Shown here in pieces: positions 45,844 to 56,050 of a stretch of DNA of 64,000 nucleotides. The notes under the pieces are model-generated. The model saw only the letters and a list, made by a program, of their open reading frames with translations. It had not been told where the DNA came from and ran no database searches. Position numbers and translations under genes: made by a program. The DNA is from Cordia subcordata (Eukaryota > Streptophyta > Magnoliopsida > Boraginales > Cordiaceae). The stretch lies in assembly GCA_028554755.1 (NCBI GenBank), contig JAPTOF010000009.1, forward strand, positions 15,601,501-15,665,500, in the 5' to 3' direction. The first letter of the stretch is position 1; every line of letters begins with the position of its first letter.

Positions 45844-48423
45844 TAAATAAATAATCAAAAAAGAAAAAAAAGAAGAAGAAGCTAAATTAGTTCGTGTTTT
45901 GTTGAGCTTGTACGTTATTGCGTTATCGCTTCTACATATTTGTAATCATATTTTGTTGAAGTCGTAACGAATCCCTTATGTATTGTGGTAATCTAATATA
46001 TTTCCCCTTAATGGCAAATCCTTTTAGCATTATGGAAAATAGTAGCTATTTAGCGTGCAATTGCAACAAAATAGTTGGCAGGTTGCTCTGTTATTTATAA
46101 TCTGTCAATTTTGTTAGTTTTCTTTTCACTATATGATATTGTGACATCTTGTGATTCACTGTGATTTTCTTGAAAAATATTTCTAGGCACAAACGTGTAA
46201 TTTTGGTTTTCTCTAATTTGTTTATGACGATCAATTTGGTTATTGTTCTTGTATCACCTTTAACTTTGGTGATCATGGTTGTGTTTTAGAGCAAATGAGG
46301 TGCTTATTAATTTGTATAACTTCTCCAAATGGGTTAATCCGAACACTTGTGGCTGTGGCAGCTTTCGAGAATAAGCCAAGGCCTAGAGGCCGTGGATGCC
46401 CTGATTTTGGCGTTGTTAGTTTCCTGGCTTATCTTCTACGGTCATGCCTATTCATCTGCAGTTAGCTAATTGGTGTTTACCCTCTTGACTGATACTAAGT
46501 TGAGCCGAGTGTAATGCTTGTTTTCTATGTCTTGTGCTTATTATCTATTTGTTCTTCTTCATATGCTGCTTTGCTCTGATTTATTCTTTGACTGGCCTCG
46601 AAGCATTGCCTCTGCAAAATATATCTTATTCGGGCTGTGGCTTCTTGTTTTCTGCTCCAGGGATCGTATCATGCCTTCCTCAATATATGATTAGAAGGCA
46701 TTATCTTTTTCCTCTCTTCCATCCTAGCATTATCTGTGTAGCAGAACTCAGTTTGCATGTAAATGTGTAGAGTCAATATGTGGATAATCTCGAATATCAG
46801 CACCTTTCTTCAGATAAGAGGAAAGTTATAATGCAGCTAAAGTTGTTTGTGAAACAATAATTCTGTTTATAAACTTCTGTCTAGAAAGCTGCAAGCGTTT
46901 TTGTAGACTTTGTTGTATTCCCTGTTCTTTTTCATGATAAAGTGAAAACAGCTTATCAACACTGGCAGACACGTTGAGATGTCTAAGATCCTGGGTGTAT
47001 GAAGAATAAAGAAGAGAAGAGAATCTGGAGGAAGACAGAATGACTAGATCTTGTCTCAGGTAAATTCTGTAACAGTATTCTTAAAGAAGAGAAGAGAATC
47101 TGGAGGAAGAGAGAATGGCTAGATCTTGTCTCAGGTAAATTCGATAACAATATTCTTAACATTTTCCTTTGGTTATATTTCCAATGATAAATAGAGTTCC
47201 TTGAGATTTCAAATTATTACTATAATGCTATCTAATATGTTTGCATGTGGGCAGATGTTGTCAATTAGGTTAACATAGGGCACTGTTCAATGATCATAGC
47301 ACACCTTTTAGGCGTCTTGGCAATACATTGGATGGGAGTCATACTTATGAATCGTTTGGTTAATATAGAAATTAGTTTTTCAATATATATATATATATAT
47401 CATTCTGGTTGCCATTTATGTTATATAATGACTAATTATGCTCTGTTGAGTCACATTAGGGAGTTACCGTCATGATTTATCACTTAAATTGTCATTTTCT
47501 GCATATTTAATTAAGGAAGCATGCATTATCTTTTGGTGATTAGATATGTAAAGCTTAGGTACTCATGGATGGACAGCAATGCTATCATGTATGTCTGTCT
47601 GTCTGTCACATGCTTACATAGAATAACTCTGTTCTGATGATTCTTTTACAATGTGGATATTCATGCAAGCAACTTTTCCTTCCATGAGCTGATGATTTGT
47701 GCTTACTTCATATTTTTGTTTTATAGCACTGCTTATCTTCTCAAAAAGGTATCTCCCATAAAATCTCTATCTGTGAATCTTGCAGATAACTTGTTTTACT
47801 GTTGCCCTATCTATGGATCACGTTCTACTCTTTTGCGTCTTATTACCACCTACTCCCTGCTCGTTTGATATAAATTTCTCACCGGGAAGTCCAGGACTCC
47901 TCGCAATTGGAGAGAAAGAGCAGAATAGGGAAAGAATGTTCTCAGCTGAAAGGGGGAGGGGAGGGTGCAAATGTGTTGGTCATCTAGCTGTGAAGCTAGC
48001 TAACTCAAGGAGGCTCGAAGACTGCAGTCATTTTGCAAATTGCTGTAGACTCAAAACAGAAATGCCAACTATAATTATACAACATATGCTTGGGATTAGG
48101 AGGGGTTCAAGTAGTTGAGACAGGCTTGGAATTGGGGGTGGTTCAAATAGTCAAGACTAGTTCCCAACAAGTGATGACTTGAGTTTCGGATGCTATTGGG
48201 GGGGAGGGGGTGGTTTAGAGGGAAATGAAAAAGGATAGCATACTGTCATTGGACGATTCTTTACAGCAGGTAAAGATGTGACACCTTTGCAACAGAGCAA
48301 TTGAAATATCAGGCCTCTATAAAATTAACCACACACGAACACTGTATATATAAAGATTGTAAAGAAACAATTTAGGCTCCGAAGGGTCAGAAGCACAAAA
48401 CACAGAATTGCAATTTTAACAAG
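45844..48423. other. Intergenic DNA between zinc-finger and F-box genes
   Basis: No exon recognised. It holds the 75-bp tandem duplication at 47008-47157, a TATATA run at 47383-47400, a (TGTC)n patch near 47593, and G-runs near 48197-48210. Transcribed 3' UTR of the genes at both ends is likely. Confidence 0.3.
47008..47157. repeat. 75-bp tandem duplication
   Basis: Units 47008-47082 and 47083-47157 share 'AAAGAAGAGAAGAGAATCTG' and 'CTAGATCTTGTCTCAGGTAA' with a handful of differences. Confidence 0.88.
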
Positions 48424-50187
48424 TTAATTGAGAAATGTAACCACAGCACCAGGTGACAATCTTGGCATGGCTAGCAATTTTAGAGCTGCATGCAGCAACG
48501 ACTCTGATGAACTGGAAGCTGCTTTTTTGGGTCTTATTGCCATCCTTTCTAGCACTTTGGCTTTCTTTAAGAGGAGCTCAATAAGCAGAAAAAGTGACTT
48601 CTGATCCACGAAGTTGGTGATGTTGACAACTTTCAGAGGGGGCAGCAAACCATTCATGGTGTTTACTTGTGATGTCATGTAATTATCCCCGCCAAAGTTG
48701 CAGAACCCTGCTAATCTTCCCAACTCTGAGCAATACAGAAGCTACAATAACAATTGCCCGAAATAAGTGTCTCAATTAAGCTGAAAATCAAACATGAGGC
48801 TCATTTTAACTGGAATGGTTAAGCAAAAACGTAGAACAAACAGATTATCATTAGATAATCCAGCTGATACAACTTTGGATTAGCATGTGCACATAAGAGG
48901 AAGAGAGAATTTCAGGGAAGCGTACTTGCTGGAACGCAGAAGCTGCCATTTCTAGTACTAACTTCTCAAGATTCGGCGAACATTTTAACAAGTGTAATAT
49001 CCCCAAAAGGTCCTCTTGTTGGATAGGAGTAATGAGTGTTAAGCACTCCCTCTTGGAAGGAGGAGAAGGCAAGCCTTTCTTCTCTTTTATTGCTAGAACC
49101 TTTTAAGGATTAGATTCAGATACCCAAGGCACAAAGAAAAATGTCAGCACGAAGACAATACATCAAGTCCACTCCTGTGAAAAGTATGAGATGAAATATA
49201 TACAAAACATCGTTTCTGGATCAGTAAAATCTAACAAAACAGAAATATATTGTTGCTGACAAATATAGGCAAATATTCGTAATAGAGAATGATAAATTGA
49301 TCGTGAGAAAGACCAACCTTGATACACCAACTTCCCAAGGTAAGATTCTTGACACGATCAATGCTTGCTAAAACTTGTAATAACATGTCCTGGTGGCCAT
49401 CAAATCTTTCAACATCGTAGAGTTTTGCGCTAAAATTGACCGTTGCATGCTCCAAGGAACACATATCTGTTAACAAACACCTCCTGTACAGAAATCCAGA
49501 CAAGTGCAGAGAAGTTACATTAGGAGCTGAAATGCTTAACACTGGCTCCAGGTCCATTCCTAAAGATGGCGATCTCAAAGTCATCATCAACTTCTTCAAA
49601 CGAGTGGAGTTTGTTCGCAGACCATTAAAGCCCGAGCAGTAGGACACCTTCAGACACTCCAGATTTGGAGAACCTAATAATACCTTTTGAAGAACTTCTC
49701 TAAACAAACACACATGGCTTAGTGTTAAAGTGTTAAGTGAAGGCCAACTGATTTGTCCATCATATGGGATAGAACACATGGACAACCTCATGATTTTAAC
49801 TGATGAGCAACTGTACAGAACCTGTGGCAGCTCATAGGAAATGTGATCACCAACCAAATCCAAGAAGACCTCTTCAACATCATTCTGCAATGCGTACCGA
49901 ACCCACAAATCAAGATCTCTCTGGTAATCGCGGCTCAGAAAGAGTTCGATTTTGAACCTCCTGATTTTATTGCCCCCGCGAAAGAGCAGAGCCCGATTAA
50001 CAAAGTGAATGAAGTGGTGATTTGAATAGGAGTTTCTGCTATACATGTCGAAGTAGAGATTTGGGACAGAGATCCAGAGGCTCTGCCAACGTTTGGAAAG
50101 CACAGTTGTCCTGACAACATCTTGTATCGGCATGAATGAGAGGATGTGACAAAGTAAAGCATCGGGTAAATTGCTTAATCCATCCAT
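48424..50187 (-). CDS. F-box/FBD/LRR-repeat protein
   Basis: Three minus-strand exons, all phase 0: 50187-49318 (290 codons), 49099-48926 (58) and 48741-48424 (105 plus stop). Total is 453 residues. The F-box is at residues about 3-45 ('LSNLPDALLCHILSFMPIQDVVRTTVLSKRWQSLW') and binds the SKP1 adaptor of SCF ubiquitin ligases. Leucine-rich repeats fill about residues 100-290 ('LPQVLYSCSSVKIMRLSMC', 'WPSLNTLTLSHVCL', 'SPNLECLKVSYCSGF'). Exon 2 gives 'CLTLITPIQQEDLLGILHLLKCSPNLEKLVLEM', typical of this family. The C-terminal FBD region is 'LLPPLKVVNITNFVDQKSLFLLIELLLKKAKVLERMAI'. It resembles At1g13570-type proteins. The substrate is unknown. All splice sites are consensus-like and the frame is open. 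Confidence 0.88.
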
Positions 50188-50499
50188 GGCCAATCTTCAA
50201 ATTAACTTACGAATCTCAAGTTTGAGTCATCACTGGCGATCTTCCTTCAAGGGAAGAAAAAAAAAAAAAAAAAGGAAAAAGACACGTCCAACACTTCAAT
50301 TATCTAACTGTTGAAGTATATTTAGATTTTAGCATAGTACCATATATCCGGCATTGATTTAGATTTGAATTAAAGATTTTCTAAAATCCTGGTCAAAGGC
50401 AAAATCTTGAACTTATGCATTGCATTAGAATCTCAGAAGCTTCAAGGTTCGATTCGAATTACACGCGAAATTTAGAAGAGGACAAGAGAAAGGTACCTG

Positions 50500-51060
50500 A
50501 GAAAAGTCAACTTGATGTTCCAGCTCCAAATATGACATCTGAATGCTTGCAACAACGTCAATAACTGCCCGAAAACTTGTCATTGAAAGTCAAACATAAT
50601 TCTTAAAGGTGTTAGGCCAAGTGCTTGGCACGACAGGCATTGACTCGTTCCCCATGCACCTTCATCAATGGATATGTATGGTATTTAGTATAGAGGGCAT
50701 GTTGAACACCCGAAGCTTGTCAACTGGTGGTCAGACTCCGTCGATTATTTTGGTGATCGAGCTCCCCTAGTTGAATTTCTTTCAAAAAATCATCAATGAT
50801 GTGTTTGCATTTTCTTCATAATTCACAACGTTCAACTTTTTACATCAAAATTAAAAGAATCGTAACAATTAGGTAAATTCTCACATTAGGTAAGAATAGA
50901 TTCATTCATAGAAGAAAAGTGGAGTATATATGTATTTTTAATAAATTGCAAGTAATTATGAGATATTGTTAAATGTCACATGATCTAACGTGCACTACAT
51001 GTCCAAAACATATTAGAGTAATTATTCGCAAAAAAGACATTTAAATTCCTTATTTTTAGA
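50500..51060. repeat. F-box upstream region, duplicated at 59.2-60.0 kb
   Basis: Matches 59205-59990 in the same order and orientation: 'AAGTCAAC.TGATGTT', 'TTGCAACAACGT', 'GTCAAA.ATAATT', 'AATTGCAAGTAATTATGA' -like and 'AATGTCACATGATCTAA' followed by 'TGCACTACATGTC'. This copy lacks the SINE and the partial MITE found in the other. Confidence 0.75.
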
Positions 51061-51067
51061 TATTAGA

Positions 51068-51315
51068 TGATAAGATAGGCTAGATGCTTTGTAAATAAGT
51101 GATGTTATATTGTACAGAGTCATGTAATAGTTAGTAATATTAGCATAGCTGTTGTAACTACCAAGGCATTTAGTTAAGAGGTCAAGTGTCAGGAAGCTGC
51201 AATTAGTTAGTTACTGACTTGACCACCAAGATACTAGGCTCTATAAATACTACACGTAATCCAATACCAAAAATGAGAACCTGAGATTTTTCTTCATGAA
51301 CTTTACTTCTTCGTA
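51068..51315 (+). repeat. 5' LTR of host Copia element A (left limit uncertain)
   Basis: The DNA before the primer site at 51316 contains 'CTATAAATACTAC', a TATA box, and ends about 30-70 bp later at the expected LTR border. The left limit is uncertain (51068 or 51101) and the normal CA end is changed to TA. Confidence 0.5.
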
Positions 51316-51992
51316 TGGTATCTAGAGCTAGGTTCTTTCCACGGAGACAGAGAGAAATTTTTTTTTTCGAAACCCTAGCTAGGGTTTCCTCCATGAGAGA
51401 ACAGCTCGCGAACCTCCATTAGAAAGCGTCATGACTTCTCCCAGCTCAATTTCTCTTCCTTCTCTACTCGCCTAGCCTCGCGAAGCTTCTTCGTATAGTT
51501 CTCACACCTTTTTTAGCTTCTTCTCCAATTGTTCGAAGCTTCTCCCCATGGCTGAACAATCAGACTTACCTCTTGGAGTCAAATTCCTCATCCAAAATTT
51601 CATGTTTATGGTGCATATCAAATTGGATTCCACCAACTACATGGTATGGAGATCTCAATTGCAGCATATCTTCAAAGCACATCATTTGTTGGATCACATC
51701 ACAATTAAATCACGTTGTCCTACTCCAACTGTGAAAGATGCTTCTGGAAAGAACATAGTAAATCCTGATTATAAAGCCTAGACATCACTGGATGGGCATA
51801 TTCAAAATTGGCTTTTTGCCCTCATTTCTCCTACAATTCTTACCTTTTTCATTTATCTAAATATAGCTTTTGTTATTTGGTTAGCCCTAGAATAGAGATT
51901 TAGCTCTTTCAACAGATCTCATGTTCATCAATTGAAAAATAGACTCCTAAATATCACTAAAGGCACCAAAACAATGCAAGCTTATCTTGTTG
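51316..51992 (+). pseudogene. Copia element A: primer site and gag start
   Basis: TGGTATCTAGAGCTAGG at 51316 is a near-consensus tRNA-Met primer site. From the ATG at 51548 the frame reads 'FLIQNFMFMVHIKLDSTNYMVWRSQLQHIFKAHHLLDHI', then a stop, then 'TSLDGHIQNWLFALISPTIL' and 'HQLKNRLLNITKGTKTMQAYL', the UBN2 gag core. The frame is cut at 51992 by element B and resumes at 55813. Confidence 0.8.
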
Positions 51993-53381
51993 TGTTAGCT
52001 AAATATTCATTATTGATTTTGATGATGAAAATATATGCATTATTTGACTAAATAGTTTCTTGTGAAAATGAGATGATATCTAGTTGAAGCTTTGAAAGAT
52101 TGAAGAAAATGTGCAAAATGCATTATTTGAAGAAAGAGAAGGTGAGAAGGCATAAGGAGGAGAAGAGAAGTCATAAGGGATACCGGATATTATTTTTCTT
52201 CTTGATCTCTTTGTGAAATGCTTATATATTGTGTTGACTTGGCTCAAACTCTCTTTTTCTTGATTAAAGCAAAGTTTTCAAGTCTTGCACATTTGATATA
52301 ACATTTGCACAAATGTATTTGAATGCACACATAGAGGTAAAATGAGTTTTTGGGGTATTTCAAATCACAACATATGTTTTCAAATTATTACAAATTGATT
52401 TGGAGTTGTGAAAATTGCACTTAAAATGATTTTTTCAAAACTCTGGCTTTACTTCATATTCTGGAGTGGTCACACCCCCCAGCCGGTCGACCGGCTGATC
52501 TGGGTGGGTCGCCCGGCCAAAACAGAAAGGTGAAGAAAAAGCCGGACCCCCTAGCCGGTCGACCGGCTAAGGTGTCCGGCCTAATCAGAGAAGGAAAAGG
52601 GATAGCCGGACGACCCAGCCGGTCGACCGGCTGAAACCGGCTAAGGTGTCCGGCCTAATCAGAGAAGGAAAAGGGATAGCCGGACGACCCAGCCGGTCGA
52701 CCGGCTGAACGAGTGCTATAATAAATGTACTAGCCGTTTATTACCGTTCTGGCCGAGATCTTCATTTCTTCTTCACTTAGCAAATCCCTAACCCCAAAAA
52801 TCTCTTTAAATACTCATTCAATACACATTCTAATCAATTAATTGAAGTGTGTTAAATTGTTTATCATCATACAATCTATCTTTGAGCTATTCTTGCAATA
52901 TATTTGAGCTTTCAAGAGCTTATTCATCTTTTTCTTGAAGAAAATTTTAGATTCAATCTTTTCTTAATTCTTGAGTATATACACACTTTGAGAGCTATAA
53001 ACTTTGTGAGATTTATTCTTTAAAGCTTGTAAAGTTTAGGGAAATTCTAAAGAGTGAATCTCTTAGGTTCTTTGAAGTTGGGCTTCAAAGAGATTGTAAG
53101 AACTTGGTTTGTGCTTCACCAAGAATTGAAGAAGCATCTTAGTGGAGATTTTTGAAGTCCTAAGGGGAGCATCCTTGGGCGGTGGACGTAGGCTTGGCCA
53201 AACCACCTTAAATCGTTTGTTTCTCCTCTCCTTATACTTCTATTTTTATACTTGCTTATTTTGCTTACATTGTATTTGATATATTGATTGTTAGAAGTTG
53301 TCAATTTTCTGAGAATTTTTTAAAACGAAAATTAGTACTTATATCTTAATTCACCCCCCTCTTAAGATATTTGTACCCACA
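51993..53381 (+). repeat. 5' LTR of element B
   Basis: 1389 bp. It contains the GC-rich palindrome array at 52481-52710, then TATA-poor AT-rich DNA and the 'GTGGACGTAGGC..AACCACC' motif near 53181. The end TTAAGATATTTGTACCCACA equals the end of the 3' LTR copy except for one base. Confidence 0.85.
52481..52710. repeat. Palindrome AGCCGGTCGACCGGCT, four copies, and 74-bp tandem duplication
   Basis: Perfect 16-bp palindromes start at 52481, 52553, 52617 and 52691. A 74-bp unit (52563-52636) is repeated at 52637-52710. The block is far more GC-rich than the LTR around it. Confidence 0.95.
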
Positions 53382-53441
53382 ATTGGTATCAGAGCTAGGG
53401 TTCTACATATAGTTTAACAACTAGTAGAATTTCTAGCAAAT

Positions 53442-55100
53442 ATGGAGGAAATTTCTATTAAACAAGCACCCCCTTTTGATGGAACAAATTATGCATTTTG
53501 GAAAATAAGGATGAAAGTGTTTATATAATTACATGATTATAAAGCCCGAAAAATCATAGAAAATGGGCCTACCTTACCTACAAAATTAGAGGGTGATAGG
53601 AGAATACCTAAACCAGAAAATGAATGGAATGATGAAGATATTAAATTATTTGAGTTGAATCAAAAAGCATTACATTATTTATTCAATGCTATGAATGCCA
53701 CCGAGTTTGCTAGAGTAATGGGGTCCACTTCGGCTAAAGAACTTTGGGATCAATTAGAAGTAACGTATGAAGAAACTAGCCAAGTGAAAGAATCTAGGAT
53801 TGCCATGCTTGTACATAGATATGAATTATTCAAAATGCTTCCAAATGAAAATGTTGAGTAAATGTTTTCTAGATTTGTTGAAATTACTAATGCTTTGAAA
53901 GCTCTTGGCAAGGATTATTCTAATATAGAGAAGGTAAGAAAAGTGCTAAGGAGCTTGCCATCATCATGGCAACCTAAAGTTACGGCAATAAAGGAAGCTA
54001 AGGACTTGAATACTTTGGAGCTAAATGAGCTCATTGGGTCACTCATGACTCATGAGCTTGAGATAAAAGATCATGAAGAAGAAGAGAAGAAAACAAAGAA
54101 GTCCATTGCCCTCGTTGCATCAAAATACCCATCAAGTGACGATGGGGAAGATGATGAGGACCTGGAAGATGAAGAAATTGCACTTCTAGCCCGACATTTC
54201 AAAAGATTTATGAAATTCAGAAAGATGAGAAAAGGGGCTTCTTCAAGCAACACAAATTGGAAGAATAAAGGAAAATAAGGCAAAGAGTTCAAAAAGATAA
54301 AAGATGCAAAAGATGAATTGAAGTGCTTTAATTGCAACAAGCCAAGACATATAAAAGAAAATTGTCTTAAACTTTCAAAGAAGAAGGAAGGTAAAGCGCT
54401 CAAGGCCACATGGGACTTCTCTGAAACCGAAGAAGATGAGGAAGAACATCATGAGGTAGCCAATTTTTGCCTCATAGCCAATGAGGATGAGGTACTATCT
54501 TCACCTTCTTCATCTATTTATTGTTCATCTAGTGAAGAAGAGGAATAGGAATATAGTTTTGATGAACTAAAAAATGCATTTGCTAAATTACATGATGATT
54601 TATCCTTAGCTTTGGCAAAAAACAAGCAAATGCATAAAAGTTTGAAACTTGTTCTTAATGAAAAAGAAATTTTGGAAAAGAAAAATGCTTCTCTTATTGA
54701 AAAAATAGACATCTTAGAAAAGGAAAATGATTCAGATGCTGAAGATTTTGTAAAGATTGAAAAAGAGGCTAAAGATTTAAAAAGGAAAAATATGGATTTG
54801 AATGGAATTGGTCAAAAGTTTACAAATGGGGAAAAAATTTTGAAAAGCTACTTGGTAGTCAAAAAATGTCTTTTGATAAGAGTGGTATTGGTTACAAACC
54901 TAGTATTAATCAAAAGTATTTCAAAACCTATTTTGTCAAGGCTTCTACCTCTATATCCTCCTCTTCACCAAAGTCAAATGTTATTTGTACCTATTGTGAA
55001 AAGAAAGGACATGTATTTACTCATTGTTATTACAAAAAAATTCGTGATAAAGGATCACATGTTCCGTATTAGCAAAGACCTAAATGAGTGGTCAAAAACA
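53442..55100 (+). pseudogene. Gag of element B with two zinc knuckles
   Basis: From 'MEEISIKQAPPFDGTNYAFWKIRMKVFI' (stop) through 'LNQKALHYLFNAMNATEFARVMGSTSAKELWDQLEVTYE', 'SRIAMLVHRYELFKML' and 'LRSLPSSWQPKVTAIKEAKDLNTLELNELIGSLMTHE', a classic UBN2 gag. Zinc knuckle 1 is CFNCNKPRHIKENC at about 54324. A lysine/glutamate coiled coil follows at 54560-54800 and zinc knuckle 2, CTYCEKKGHVFTHC, at about 54990. At least five stops or frame changes are present. The layout matches SIRE-type large-gag Copia elements. Confidence 0.8.
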
Positions 55101-55200
55101 AAAATTAAACTAATGCCAAGGACCCAAGGTGTTGGGGACCCTAAAATAAAGAATTGCATTTGAATTTCATGTATGTAGGTATGCAATAAAAGCATTTCAA

Positions 55201-55807
55201 TAAATACTCATTCAATACACATGTTAATCAATTAATTACTCATTCAATACACATCCTAATCAATTAATTGAAGTGTGCTAAATTATTTATCATCATACAA
55301 TCTATCTTTGAGCCATTCTTGCAATATATTTGAGCTTTCAAGAGCTTATTCATCTTCTTCTTGAAGAAAATTTCAGATTCAATCTTTTCTTAATTCTTGA
55401 GTATATACACACTTTGAGAGCTATAAACTTTGTGAGATTTATTCTTTAAAGCTTGTAAAGTGTAGGGAAATCCTAAAGAGTGAATATCTTGGGTTCTTTG
55501 AAGTTGGGCTTCAAAGAGATTGTAAGAACTTGGTTTGTGCTTCACCAAGAATTGAAGAAGCATCTTAGTGGAGATTTTTAAAGTCCTAAGGGAAGCATCC
55601 TTGGACAGTGGACGTAGGCTTGGCTGAACCACCTTAAATCGTTTGTTTCTCCTCTCCTTATACTTCCATTTTTATACTTGCTTATTTTGCTTACATTGTG
55701 TTTGATATATTGATTGTTAGAAGTTGTAAATTTTCTGAGAATTTTTTAAAACAAAAATTAGTACTTATATCTGAATTCACCCCCCTCTTAAGATATTTGC
55801 ACCCACA
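55201..55807 (+). repeat. Truncated 3' LTR of element B
   Basis: Matches 52807-53381 of the 5' LTR; the first 814 bp are missing. It has an extra tandem duplication of about 30 bp ('ACTCATTCAATACACAT' twice) at 55206-55253. It ends ACCCACA at 55807. Confidence 0.85.
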
Positions 55808-55812
55808 TGATG

Positions 55813-56050
55813 AAATCAAATCTATCATTGGTAGCTTGGCTGCTGTGGATGATGTAGTCACAGATGAAGATTTAGTTCTCTTTACCCTAAGAGGCCTGCC
55901 TCTAGAATATGATTCATTCTAGTTTAGTGTTAGACTAAGACCAATACCTATAACTGCCTCAGAATTAAACACTCTCCTTTTGAGTGAAGAATTCAATTTC
56001 CAGCTCAAGAAGAAGCTTACACTAACTGATTCTTCTCCTAACACTCATAC
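55813..56050 (+). pseudogene. Copia element A gag, continued
   Basis: 'EIKSIIGSLAAVDDVVTDEDLVLFTLRGLPLEYDSF', stop, 'FSVRLRPIPITASELNTLLLSEEFNFQ' continues the gag interrupted at 51992. Similarity stops near 56050, where minus-strand Gypsy DNA begins. Confidence 0.82.

Larger units (their letters stand above)
51993..55807 (+). mobile_element. Nested Copia element B (large-LTR, pol deleted)
   Basis: 5' LTR 51993-53381 (1389 bp, TGTTAGC...ACCCACA), primer site TGGTATCAGAGC at 53384 (perfect), gag 53442-55100, then directly a 5'-truncated 3' LTR 55201-55807. Flanks are TGTTG (51988-51992) and TGATG (55808-55812), 4 of 5 matching. Removing the element and one flank rejoins the host gag in frame as '..MQAYLVEIKSIIGSLAAV..', which confirms the borders. 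Protease, integrase and RT are absent. Confidence 0.88.

Noticed and set aside
45286..45858. 190-codon minus-strand ORF and a 99-codon second plus-strand ORF
   Set aside because: Shadows of the GC-rich small zinc-finger gene at 45529-45843.
52481..52710. Regular palindromic repeats as a CRISPR-like array
   Set aside because: Spacers are themselves parts of a 74-bp duplication inside a plant LTR; no cas genes and wrong kingdom.
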